64,000 bases of DNA from Asterella californica (lineage: Eukaryota > Streptophyta > Marchantiopsida > Marchantiales > Aytoniaceae): contig JAYKYS010000005.1 of assembly GCA_036924285.1 (NCBI GenBank), positions 7,192,001-7,256,000 of the forward strand, written 5' to 3'. Of the stretch, positions 1 through 10,663 are shown piece by piece. Under the pieces are notes generated by a model. The model was not told the origin of the DNA, searched no databases, and saw only the letters and a program-made list of their open reading frames with translations. Numbering within the stretch: the first letter of the stretch is position 1; each line of letters begins with the position of its first letter. Position numbers and translations under genes: made by a program.

Positions 1-1339
1 AGCAGCAACAGCTTAGTAGGGGTCACCTTGGAGCTGGAGTCGGAGTCGTAAGTGCACAAAAGATTGAAGGAACGCCGGGAGACAGAAGACTGTAGAGGTT
101 CTTCCCATGTTCTCTTTCCTCCCATTGCTTCTCGCCTTTTGGTTGGTATCCCCCGCGCTTCCCCAGTTGTTTGCAGGCAACTCGATCGATCAATTCCCTC
201 CCCACGTGTTTCCTTTGGTGACATTGGGTGCGGAAGCGCTGCCCAATTTCCGTCAGACATCTTCTTCCTACTTCTCGAGTTCAATTCGAGCTTCCCTACC
301 CATAGTCCTCAAATTGGAGATCCTAGCTATCAATTTCCCTACCCTATCATTCCTCTACTCCCGAAACCTTGAACAGAAGACGCTTCTGAGATTGGGACAT
401 CTTCGGAAGCCAGACATCTTCGGAAGCCTGACTGTCTTCAGAAGACCGACTGTATACAATTCGTATCAAGAGTGGATTTGCTTTGCTTTGGTATTAAGAG
501 AGGCTTGGTACGAATCCTGAGTGGCGTTGTGAGTTGTTTTGTTATTTCGAGAAGTTGGAAGAAGGGACTAGGCCTGTGGCTCCCGGCCTTCCGAACTTCT
601 CAAATCCACATCTTCCTAGAGAGACCAGAAGACTGGAAGGGCTGGCAAAATGCGCGAGAAGACGTGAGAGTCCATTTCGGGTCTCTTCTGTCCGACCCAT
701 AGCAGCCCATTCCTTCTTCTTCCCGAACTTAGGAGAGAGTCGTGAGAAGTCTTGCTGGCAGAATCTGGAGAGAATGGTCGAGGGTCATGTCTTCCCACCG
801 AGCAGCAAGCTTCTTCTGAGTGTGTATGAGAGGTGAGAAGTCAGAAGAACAGAGTGCAAATGTCTTGAGTCTGTTGTGAGGATAGATTGCACGTAGGAAG
901 AAGAAGACAGGTGAGACCAGTGAAGGGAAGTCTGACTTCGGGAGGTCTTCTGAGAAAGACATTGAATCGGAAGCTGTCCTGGGAGTCTTCTCAGAGGCCA
1001 CTGTCACCGCAGGAGCCCGCAACCATCTTCTGAATCTGTTATGCACTCTACGTTTCGTGAATCTTGTATCTTCTGATAGGAAGTATGATGTAATGCAAGG
1101 TGGGTTGTCTTCTTGGTAATCCATGCAAGGCCTTGCTTAGTTAGGATTGTTTAGATATAGCTTGGAAGACGAGAGCTATATAGGAAACACTGTTAGAATC
1201 TCGGAAGACGGAGTAGCTGTCTTCTGGAAGACTAGTTTCGTCTTCTGAGAAGTAGAAGCTAGACTGTGGGCACTTGGGAAGGACTGAGCCTTCAGCTCAC
1301 AGTAAACACGTGTGGCTTAGTGCAACATAGTTTCCTAGT
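1..1339 (+). other. Upstream non-coding part of A LTR
   Basis: No credible coding sequence; the short frames here are not shared between copies. The stretch is repeated at 13,685-14,716, 38,640-39,707 and 51,080-52,400, and inverted at 49,340-49,960 and 32,608-33,000. It is dense in GAAGAC/GTCTTC and in paired forms such as GTCTTCTGGAAGAC. The promoter for ORF1 may lie here, but I see no TATA box clear enough to call. Confidence 0.55.
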
Positions 1340-3633
1340 ATGTCGATGCATCCGCGAGGATTGGTGTTACCAGCGGCAGAATTGGCCGAGGCCTCATCCT
1401 TCATCGAGGAGTTGGGTCTCGACTTCTTCTTATGGAACTGGAACCTTGTCGACCAAGGTCTTCTGAAGGAGGTTTGGGCAGCGTTACCGCCACGCAATCG
1501 TGTACTTGCGAAGGTAGGAGTAGCTCGTGGAAGATCATCTTCTTGGACCGAGGATTGGTGGCGCATGGTCTTTCACTGGTCCGAAGAGGAGCACCAAGGT
1601 TATTGGTACGAGAAGAAGATCTCACCCATAATCTCAGGACAGTGGCACTTGCCTGGGAGCACCACTTGTCTCTCCTTGGAAGAAAGGCAGGAGAGAAACG
1701 GATGGAAGATCGAATCTTACCGGGAGCCGAAGAAGCGACTTCTGGCGGAGCTGTTTCTGCATCTCTTTCCCAAGAGGAAAGCGCAGAAGACAAGGTATTT
1801 TGGAGATCAGGACGTAGCGTTCTTGGAAGCAGTGTGTGCCGGAAAAAGTGTCAACTGAGGGGCGTACATTCACGCCTACCTGTAGACAGAGCTGGCATAC
1901 TTAGGTACTCCGGCAGGAGGACATCTCACTCCATTCTTCTGTTACCTGTACGTGGTCAAGGGGGATCTCACGGAAGATCAGGCAAGGTACAGGTCAACAG
2001 AAAAGCTCGAGGAGAAGGAGGAGAGCTCGGGAGAAGACGATCGAGCAGCAGCAATGACTCCCCCCCATCCTGATGCCGCAGACAAGGCCCGGTACTCATC
2101 AGAAGACGTTTCTGGTGAGGGAAAACGACTCTAGTGGGTCGGAAGACGCCACGCCTCCGAGGAAGATGGGTCCTAGAAGTGTACCTAGGAAGCCCACCTC
2201 CCTCATTCATTCGGGATCGGAGTCTGACTCACCGGAGGGGTTCTTGAGTACCCGACCGGAGCAGAAGACCACTTCTGCCACACCAGGGAGTCTTCCGAAG
2301 ACTCCAGAAGACGAAGGATGGATGGGTACCCCTACTGCGAAGCGAGGAAGCGCAATAAAGAGGACCGCTTCTACCATAGGGAGGGATCTTCCACCTTGGA
2401 AGACGAGAAGAGTGGCTTCTCCCCCTATGCAGAAGCAGAAGACGACAACAGCAGACGAGGCATCGTTGCCTCTAGGGAAGAAGGAAGGTACCTCCGATCG
2501 GATTGTGGAGATGAACTTGTCTTCCGTAGGAAGAAGACTGGAAGAGTTCAGTGCATTCTTCCACTCAGAGATCCAGCTAGCTATGGAGTTGATGGAGAAG
2601 AGAGCGAAGGCTCAGGAGAAGCCCTTGCAACCTGGATTCGGTCTGCGCTTCCTGATGCAGCAGGAAGAGGGCCAGAAGAAGACAGAGGCACTGGAAGCTG
2701 ACCTTCACATCACGGAGAAGCTCGCAGCAAAGTTCAAGGAAGAAGTAGCCGCTTCTACCAAGGAGTTGGTGCAGCTTCGGAAGAGCAACCAGGAGTTACA
2801 AGCACGCTTGCAGCAGCACGATCATGAGGTTCTCCGAGTGCGGGAGAAGATCACCACCCTCGCAGAGAAGAAGACGACATGGAAGACGCATCGGGAAGCC
2901 GCAGAAGCGCGAGTTGCAGCCGAGAAGACACAACGGGAAGCAGCGGAAGCTCGTGCGCAGGAGATGCTAGCACAGTCGGTGGAAGCGCTTCGGAAGAAGT
3001 TCAACTTCACCGCGGGTAGGAAGTTGCTTACCCTGGCTAGAGGATGGGACAATGAGTCCAAGACAATGTTGGTGGAATGTAGGGAAAGCATGTTCAGGTA
3101 TTTGGATCGACAGATAGAGGGAGTGAAGATACTCTATGGTCCTCCCTCGCTTCCGACATCCGCAACTGCATCTTCTCAAGCTCCAGCACCATCGACTGGA
3201 TCCGAATTGGAGAAGGAGGAGTTCGACCTTGCTGTGCACTTGGTAGTGACAGCGTTGGAAGCCGAGAAGACTCCGGAAAGAGCCCCGGAAGACAAGAAGA
3301 CAAGCCGTCTTCCCAGTTATTATGTGAGGAGGAAGCGACTCCCCGGACCCTTATGAGGTCGCCATGGTCCCTAGTGCCGCACCAATGCCTCAGAAGAGCG
3401 AGGAAGCACCACCCGACTCCGCTTCTCAGAAGACGCTTCCGTCTTCCGAAGCCGAAGCAGAAGTCGAGGAAGAAGCAGCAGCAGCGACAGCAGGGCCAGC
3501 GAAGAACGAGGAGGAGGAAGCCACCTCAGTGTTACCCGAGGTGTTCGCAGGGCTTGATAACTTATCAGAAGCCGCATTAGGAGCTCCGATAGGAGTAGAT
3601 CAGATAGAGATTGTCACCGAGCAATCAGAGTAG
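1340..3633 (+). pseudogene. ORF1 inside A LTR, coiled-coil protein, broken
   Basis: A long coding remnant starts at the ATG at 1,340 (MSMHPRG...) and ends at the TAG after ...EIATEQSE-like residues at 3,633. The first part (1,340-2,134) is hydrophobic and aromatic-rich and contains in-frame stops near 1,856 and 1,881. The frame then shifts near 2,100 to a long open segment (2,073-3,356) with a Ser/Thr/Pro/Glu-rich linker, the block MNLSSVGRRLEEF, and a heptad-rich coiled coil (about 2,690-2,990) full of Glu, Lys, Ala and Arg. It shifts again near 3,340 to an acidic Ala/Glu tail. The same order is found in at least five other LTR copies, with different breaks in each, so the ancestral frame was probably intact. 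Function unknown; the N-terminal part faintly resembles plant-transposon-associated domains, but I would not name it. Confidence 0.7.
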
Positions 3634-5008
3634 ATAGTAACTGACGTTGACATCCCAATTTAGTAGGACCGAACATGCTATCTTAGGGGTGGCAGTTTTT
3701 CAGTGTAAAATTAGTTAGGATACCATGTGGCAGCATAGGTAGCGTAGGAACAGCAAAGTGGATGGCTAAACCAGGAATGAGAACCGGCTTGCATGTGGGT
3801 TGGCAGCCTTCTGACAGCGTCCATCTCTCCCTGGTGGTCGTCTCCTCTGTCCTCTCGTGGTAGACAGCATAAGTAGGATCGAAGAACTTGAACACACATT
3901 AGAGACGACATGACATACAGTTGTTCACACACTACACCCGAATGTTTGAGACATACGAATAGACTGGGATTATACTGGAGGGGTCTGCATGTTCATTTCC
4001 AGTAGTGGGTCGAAGATGTAGATAGAGGTAGTGGACAGTTTAGGAATAGGGAACGACATCCTCGTGCAGTCTTGTTGTCTAGACTGGTGTGTCAAGGAGT
4101 AGGCGCAGGAAGTAGAGGGAGCGAGCTTCCCAACACCTATGTACCTTCTTCTCGGAGAATGGAATGCGGATTTGAGTGCAGAAGCTTTGCTCGTGGTTAC
4201 TAGGTAGTGGGTTCCTTGAATTTACTCCCAATTGTGCATGAGAAGTGTCCTTCTTGAGTGACGATGACTGTCAGCAGTGGTGGAAGTGCAGCTTGGCTTG
4301 TCCAATGGATCACTTAGGATCCGTGTACGGATGGTCTTATGGGTAAGAGATCCCAGATGACAGAGTAGTCGGAGCAGCGAAGAGAAGAAGAACGAAGCCT
4401 TCTTCCCACCACAGAAGACGACATCCTCATGTAGAAGACGGTGCAACTGTACGGACATTTGTTGTCTTCCTCCTCAAACTATTACAAGCAAGGATGGCTT
4501 GTTAGTCAGGATCCGGACTAGAAGCCTGTCGGAATCTTAATTTCTCCTTTTCATCTTGTTTTCTCTTGTTTGGATTTTCCCTTCTTCCCCATCTTCCCTC
4601 ATCTTCCTCATCTTCTTACCTTCTTCTAGTGAACTTCCGAGATTTCTATTGAGCTTCCGTGAAGGTGAATGTCGTTGTAGTGTTGCAGGAAGACCATTTC
4701 CGTAGGCAGAAGCCTGGGAAGGCTACAGGGGGCATACACCCTGTGATTAATCTAACCCATTGGAATGTGAGTGCGAGAGTAAGGTGTAACAGCCGTACTA
4801 GTCGACTTCTGCGAAGCAGGACAGTCTTCTGGAGGTGTGAGAAGCCGAGTTGAACCCCCAGAAGCCGAGAATTGCTTCGAGAAGACGATAATGAGAAGAC
4901 CGGAAGAAGTGACATGGAAGCAGGAAGCGTGTCTTCTCGAGCTTCTCTGTGAATAGTACGATATCTTGTATACTAAATGGGCAAAAGGAGTAATCCTGCG
5001 ACACTACA
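3634..5008 (+). other. Downstream non-coding part of A LTR
   Basis: No gene. This block, from the stop of ORF1 to the LTR end, is strongly conserved at 24,331-25,907, 29,961-31,518, 36,180-37,728 and, inverted, 46,272-47,892. Shared landmarks are a region reading ATGCTATCTTA near its start, a C/T-rich tract near 4,540-4,630 (CTTCTTCCCCATCTTCC), and the sequence GCAAAAGGAGTAATCCTGCG just before the end. It probably holds the R-U5 part of the LTR; the transcription start cannot be placed by eye. Confidence 0.6.
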
Positions 5009-5026
5009 TATAGTGAACACCATTTT

Positions 5027-5044
5027 TGGCGCCGCTGCCGGGGA
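5027..5044 (+). promoter_or_regulatory. Primer-binding site, tRNA-Asp type
   Basis: TGGCGCCGCTGCCGGGGA begins 18 bases after the LTR end. It matches the complement of the plant tRNA-Asp 3' end (known PBS form TGGCGCCGTTGCCGGG, recalled) with one T-to-C difference. tRNA-Asp priming is typical of Athila/Tat-type gypsy elements. The same site is conserved in A2. Confidence 0.8.
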
Positions 5045-5179
5045 TTCATCTTAGTAACTTCTGTTCTAAGCTTCTTGGATCTGTGTGCCAGTAGTTAGTT
5101 TCATTTCGAACTAACTTCAATTGTAGTTGAATGTGTAGTAGGACTCTATCTTGCTAGAAGACATGAACTGCAACCAGAA

Positions 5180-7492
5180 GCTGATGAGATACATCAAGGG
5201 GAACTGGAAGAAGCCGCTTCCCCGCTTCCAAGAGTTTCTTGGAAGGCTCGATCTTGGAAGACTACAGTGAGTACAACAAGAAGCAGGAGAAGAAGACGTT
5301 CTGAACCTGTGATCGGTTGTTCAGTCCTTCGGTCTGCCGGATCTAGTATTAGAAGAAGAGGACATCTCTTCTCAGCACTCTGGTGGATGCCTCCGACCAG
5401 AGGAAGAAGCAGAAGACGCACGGGTAAAGATCCTGAGTGGATACATTCATCCCAGCGAACCGCTTCTAGAGAGCAGCGGATATCCCTGAGACACCAAAGG
5501 AAAGAATAAGAGCTCAGGAAGATCCGATCAGTAGAGTTGGAAGAACCTTCCATCTCGAGCATAATCTTTGGAGAAGATAGAAGCCAACCGGGTGATCACG
5601 TGTATAAAGTAGATTTTGGTACTGGTTACTCGGAAGACGTCTTCCCAAGTATGGAAGAAGCTTCTCAAGGTGAAGGAAGACTGGAGGAGATCGTTCCAGA
5701 CGTCTCAGAAGGGGATAGCGGCATTAGCTCTGACTCAGAAGATGACCTTCGTGATTCAGACAGGCCTGGACCTTCGAGAAGACCATTTCCACCACCTACA
5801 CCTGAGGGAGGAAGAAGTTGGCAGTCGCATCAACCGGCAGTCGACATGGCTTCTCACACGCGGCAGAAGTACCATCCGTACGACGATGATGCTGACGCGA
5901 CGACTTCATCACGATGTTCGAGATCATCTCTCGATCCAACAAAGAAGACTCAAATGCCGACAGACTTCGTGTATTTCTCAGTTTGATCGTAGGGAAGGGA
6001 AGGAAATGGATGAGTAAAATGTTGAATGATGAGTTAGTAATGGCCGCTTGGGTCACTCTAAAGGCAGCTTTTCTGAAAAGGTTCAGAGGAGTGGGCTATG
6101 ATCGGATGACCCTCATAGAACTTCAAAGGCTCGAACGGAAGAAGAAAGAGACACTGCGGGATTACACCGAGAGGTTTGAAGACCTCCTGGATCACATCCC
6201 TCAGAACCAAGGAAGACCCGGTTATTGTGCCCAGCAAGCCGTGGATTGGTACTTGGGAGGACTGTCTCAGGATATGGAGTTGTACTGCAGAAGAGGAGGA
6301 GGTGATGATTTAGTAGAAGTACAAAATCATGCCGAGCAGTAGAAACCTCGAGCATCACTCGGAATATGACGAAAGACAGAGGGAAGACTTCGAAGAAGTC
6401 CAAGAAGTCGAAGAAGTCTTCTAGGAAGTCCAAGAGGAAGTCCAAGTCCACTGAAACTGATAACAGTGATTCGGAAGCATCCTCTACTTCTGAAGAGTCT
6501 ACTGTCGAAAGTCAGAATCCGAATCTGAACAAGAGAAGAAGACACGGAAGAAGAAGAAGGAGAAGACACGAGCAAGGGAGGAAGTTGTGCAGAAGATGCC
6601 TCAAACTCAGATCATTCAGTCTGCATTGGATCCTCGTATCGATGAAGTTCTGAAGCAGTTTGCCGACCTGAAAGTTCATCTTCTGAACCAGAAGGACAAG
6701 CGGAAGCAACCAACGGCTTCTCGGCCAAACCTTTGTAACCCTTCCGGGCACACCAGAGATCAGTGTATGCAGGACCAAGCTGTCAATTGGGCCGGCTGGG
6801 AAGAAGACGATGAGGGATATCTACACGATCCTAGTGGGGAAACCTGCTATAGGATCGAGACGATACAACCTTTCACTCCTACTCCTCCCGCCCAATATAA
6901 TCGTTATGTACCTAGGGATAGAGCTAGTAATGTACAGACCAGGACGCCATGGCAACCTTCTTCATCACAACGACCTCTAAACACTCTTCCTGGAGCGTGC
7001 AATAATTGGGGAGAGACAGGACACTGGTGGTCCACCTGTCCTCATCCGAGAAGACAGATTGGGCAAGTGCTCTTGTGTGGGAACTGTAAGGAAGCAGGTC
7101 ATTTCACAAGAAATTGTCCTCAGACCTTACGACCACGACAAATGGTTAGATTTGCAGAGATCACGCCTCCTGCAGAAGCCGCATCAGCTTCTAAACTCGA
7201 GCTAGCAGTGGTACAACACATCACGGTAGAAGAAAAAGATCTTGGGAATTGTACGGATTGTCTCCATATCGAGGAAGACGAACCAGATCCCGGGAAGTGC
7301 GAAGGAAAGGAACCCCAGCTGCAGAAGACGATTGCAGCTCAGAAGACGAAGTCACTTGAGACAGCTTCTTCTTTCACTTTGGCGGATGGCACTGTTTGGA
7401 GCCCTAAACCGGATTCAGACAGTTGGCCTCCAGAAGAAGTCCTGGATGAAGCGGTGTTCAAAGTAAGTACCAGAAGCAAAGGGAAGTCATAA
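5180..7492 (+). pseudogene. gag: A1 gag, broken (capsid and zinc knuckles)
   Basis: Capsid-nucleocapsid remnant in several frames. It opens with a basic Arg-rich stretch (about 5,267-5,330), passes a TAA near 5,507, then an acidic Ser/Asp segment (5,537-5,900), the retrotransposon gag core (5,914-6,342: MAAWVTLKAAFLKRF-like, ending in the YCAQQAVDWYLGGL block), a Lys/Ser-rich linker (6,366-6,480), and a nucleocapsid part (6,587-7,492). A2 shows three CCHC knuckles here; in A1 the first lost its first Cys through a small deletion near 6,735, the second has Cys to Trp (CNNWGETGHWWSTC), and only the third (CGNCKEAGHFTRNC) is intact. A one-base loss near 6,342 breaks the frame between capsid and linker. 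Confidence 0.85.
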
Positions 7493-8404
7493 TCCCGTCA
7501 GAAGGAGATCAAGAAGAAGAAGCAGCAAAAGGAGAGGTCATCTTCCCCTGAGCGACCTTCTTCTCCTACTTACGACCGAGAAGATCCGAAGTACTTTGCT
7601 CCTGACATTAGACAAGAAGTTGAAGCGATCATGCAAGAAGAGCTGGAGAAGCGACGGAAGATAGTACAACATCTTCCTCCACCGACTACGGCAGCCCCTG
7701 TCTCAAGGGAAGAGTCCCCAGTCGAGAGAAGACACCATTCTGGTCTTCCACCCAAGGAAGCACCTACTGCATCTTCTCTGTTGGAAACACCAGTCACTCT
7801 TCTGAAGCGATCTCCTTACGACTTCTTGCGAGACTTGTGGAATCAGAAGGCGGATGTAACCTTCCAACAACTGTTGGATGACAACGCTGGTTATAGAAAG
7901 TTGTTACAATCCGTGCTTCGAGGATCGAGGAAGAGGAGGACAGCTAAACTTCCCAAGAGCCACCCGATCCTAAGGATAGAGCATGAGGACTTGGGAGCCC
8001 CAGAACTTGATATGGAGATCCATGGCTGTCTTTTGAAGAAGGTACCCATTGATTCCGGCTCCGGAGTTAACATCATGACTGAAGAAACGGCGCATGCCCT
8101 AGGCTTCACTGAGTTCTAGCCTATTCCGAGAATCCTCAGAATGACGGACCAGACCAGAAGACGACCTTTGGGGCAACTGAAAGATGTCTTGACGGTAATT
8201 GGGGGAGTATCTTTTTACCTCACTTACATCATTTTGCGACCTATAGCTAGGGTTGGATATCAGGTGTTGATAGGAAGACCATGGCTGTATGCTGCAAATG
8301 TAAATACCGATTGGAGAAGGCATCGTTTGAGATTTCTCAATCCTACACCCAAGCCCGGTGAGAAGACCAAGGTCTCGCTTCCTTAGATCAAGATTGGACA
8401 CCAA
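7493..8404 (+). pseudogene. pol: A1 pol, protease part
   Basis: Aspartic protease remnant. The retropepsin signature reads IDSGSGVNIMTEETA at about 8,047, with Asp-Ser-Gly as the catalytic triplet, preceded by a Lys-rich spacer and followed by the second hydrophobic block ending LIGRPWLYAAN. Stops interrupt it: TAG at 8,117 where A2 has CAG (Gln), and TAG at 8,383 where A2 has Trp. It would process the polyprotein in an intact element; this copy cannot. Confidence 0.85.
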
Positions 8405-8583
8405 GGTGAAACACCTTCTACGACAGAGGGGTACACTTCAGAAGACTCAGCTGTGTCTTCTGACAGTGATGAGCGATATAATGAGTTTGTGGTGAATAAC
8501 TTGTGTACTCCAGAAGCAACAGAGATAGCAGAGGAAGTGATCTGTGGATACATTGAGTGCTACGAAGTCGCGGAAGAAGAGCT

Positions 8584-8700
8584 TCCAGAAGACGAAAGTA
8601 TCGTCTTCCCTTCGGAAGATCCGACAGTTGGTCTTCCAGAAGACGAAGATGCCGTCTTCCCTTCGAAAGATCCGATAGTTGGTCTTCCAGAAGACGAATC
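8584..8700 (+). repeat. 51-bp tandem repeat in pol linker
   Basis: Two full units and a third partial unit encode LPEDE-x2-VFPS-x-DP-x-VG, just upstream of RT. Both copies A1 and A2 have it with a few substitutions, so it predates their split. The unit contains GAAGAC and GTCTTC. Confidence 0.75.
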
Positions 8701-9366
8701 TCAATCGGAAAAAGCTCCCAAACCGGAATACTTTGGTGCCAGTGAGTACAGTCACACTGAAGGAATGGTAAACCCGGATGATCTTCAAGAAATGGAGGTT
8801 GCTCCTGGGAAGAAGCTGAAGCTTTCCAAGATAATCGAGGGCCAACAGTTGGAAGACTTTCGAGAACTTCTGACGGAGTTCCAGGATGTCTTCGCATGGA
8901 CCATAGAAGACATGAAGGGTATACCTCGAGAGTTGGGAGAGCATCGCATTGACTTGCTGGAGGGCGTTGTTCCTACACGACAGAGGCAGTATCGGCTCAA
9001 CCCCAAGTACTCGCTTCTGGTGAAGGACCAGATCGACCAATATCTGAAGGCGAGAGTCATCTTCCCAATGCTTAGTAGTGAGTGGGTAGCTCCTATTGTC
9101 ATCGTGCCGAAGAAGTAGACCAGGAAGATCCGAGTGTGTCAAGACTTCCAGAAGCTGAACTTGGTCACGAAAAAGGATCATCATCCTTTATCATTCACCG
9201 ACTCTGTGTTAGATCAGGTGGCAGGACATGAGTTTTACAGCTTCCTGGACGGGTATTCTGGGTACAACCAAGTTTCAATCAGAGAAGAAGACAAGTCGAA
9301 AATCACTTTCACTACTGATTGGGACACGTACGCGTACAATCAAATGCCGTTTGGTTTATGCAACGC

Positions 9367-10663
9367 TGTTGTGATGTGAATCATTTCACATAGTAAATGA
9401 TTCACTTCTCTGTCAGGCGTTAGTCTCTCTAAGTGAAGTTAAGACCTCAGAGAAGTCCATTTTTGGAAGATGTTATATATTTTGAGTCTTAGTAGGTTGA
9501 TTATCATGTTGATAGGGTTTAAGCTCATGGGTTGTATTTGCGTGTCGTCCATGCACGCTTTCTAGCTGATTTAAGTTAATTTTCGAGGTTGCGTGTCATT
9601 TTAGGTAGTTTAAGTTTTACGTTGGCACTCTAGGGGGCTTGACGTGGTAGCCTATGAGTGTAGATAAGTTACCAGGTAGTTTAAAGCACAAAATGACAAC
9701 CAAATGGAGCTATGAACTCCCATTGGTCCATTTTTGTCTTTTGTAAAACTCTAAGTTTAGAAACAAAGCTCTAGAGTGGATTTCGAGCAATTGGTGAGGA
9801 CACTGCGAAATTCTGAGAGCACAAGGAGACAGAGCTTGTCGAGCCAAGCACTGTCAGTGAAATTCTTGATTGATTTGGATCAATAAACAAGGAGTTATGC
9901 CCAATTGAAGTTCGGATTGTGCTAAAACTACATCACTTTTGAGTGCCAGCAGAATTGAGGAAATCGCTTCAAACCTTCGTGGTTGCGTTCACTGTCAGCC
10001 GGGCTATGACTGTCAAAAAAGTTTCAAGTGATTTGAGTTACTGAGTAATTCAGGGCGACCGCTGAAGTAGAGGGGGTCTGAAAAGCTCTCAATCTGGAAC
10101 AGCAACTTCAGAGAGCGAGATCTGGAGTTCTGTGTGGAATCAGAAGGCCCAACTTCACAGGAGTGTTCAGCAAGCTGTGTACTACAAATCTTGTAAGAAT
10201 TTTCCAAAGTGATTGAGCCAATTCTTTGTTCTAGGTCGAAACAGCTGTCTGGGTACCAGAAATTGCCGTAATTTCTCTACTCAAAAAGTTTCTACTCATA
10301 TCTTAGTGCTCTAAATTGATCTAAAGCTGAAACTTCGTATGTGTATCCAGTAGGACCTCGTTGACATGTAGGAGGAGTTCTGAAGTCTGAACCTTCACAT
10401 ATTTCTCAATCCTGAGTGTCAAAGTTCGCCATCTGATCTTATTATTGCTAGTTAAGTCTGAACTTTGCTTCCTGAACCTATCAGAAGAGCCAAGAGACTT
10501 ATATGAGTGTTTTTCAGTATCACCTTGAGACCTGAAGTCTATCCTTTGAGTAAACCAGTCACAGCCTGAAGCCCAACGCTTCCTTGAGTAGATTGAACAC
10601 AGCCTTCAAGCTCATATCACAGCCAGAAGGTCCGCCCTTTTCAGGAAGACTCTCAACTCGACA
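9367..10663 (+). mobile_element. Solo LTR of B-type element in A1 RT gene
   Basis: The sequence starts TGTTGTGATG and ends ACTCGACA (TGTTG...CGACA terminal pair). It is flanked by ACGC on both sides (9,363-9,366 and 10,664-10,667), and the intact A2 copy reads GCAACGCACCCGCC at the same place with one ACGC, so the insertion and its 4-bp target duplication are well supported. A match up to 6 bp (CAACGC) is possible if the end is read differently. Most of its middle matches the inverted LTR at 22,023-23,389. There is no coding capacity. Its start carries an 11-bp inverted repeat (9,376-9,386 and 9,395-9,405). Confidence 0.85.

Larger units (their letters stand above)
1..5008 (+). repeat. 5' LTR of A1 (5'-truncated by window)
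   Basis: The end ...GACACTACA at 5,008 is followed 18 bases later by a primer-binding site, as expected of an LTR 3' end. The LTR start (TGTGGTGCCC) is seen in the 3' LTR at 12,971. TGTGGTG and CACTACA form imperfect terminal inverted repeats (6 of 7). The same block with the same end recurs at 25,907, 31,518, 37,728 and, inverted, at 46,272. Adding the missing 714 bases gives a full LTR of about 5.7 kb. It carries ORF1 in its middle and non-coding sequence on both sides. Confidence 0.8.

Noticed and set aside
2073..3356. The 427-codon open frame as a host coiled-coil gene
   Set aside because: It recurs in every A LTR, always between the same flanks, with different frame breaks. It belongs to the retrotransposon LTR.
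3634..5008. This block alone as the whole LTR, with ORF1 outside it
   Set aside because: The LTR start sequence at 12,971 and the repeat of 1-1,047 at 13,685-14,716 place ORF1 inside the direct repeat; TGTGGTG pairs with CACTACA as termini. Because the 3' LTR of A1 is truncated before ORF1, a complete copy is still needed for proof.
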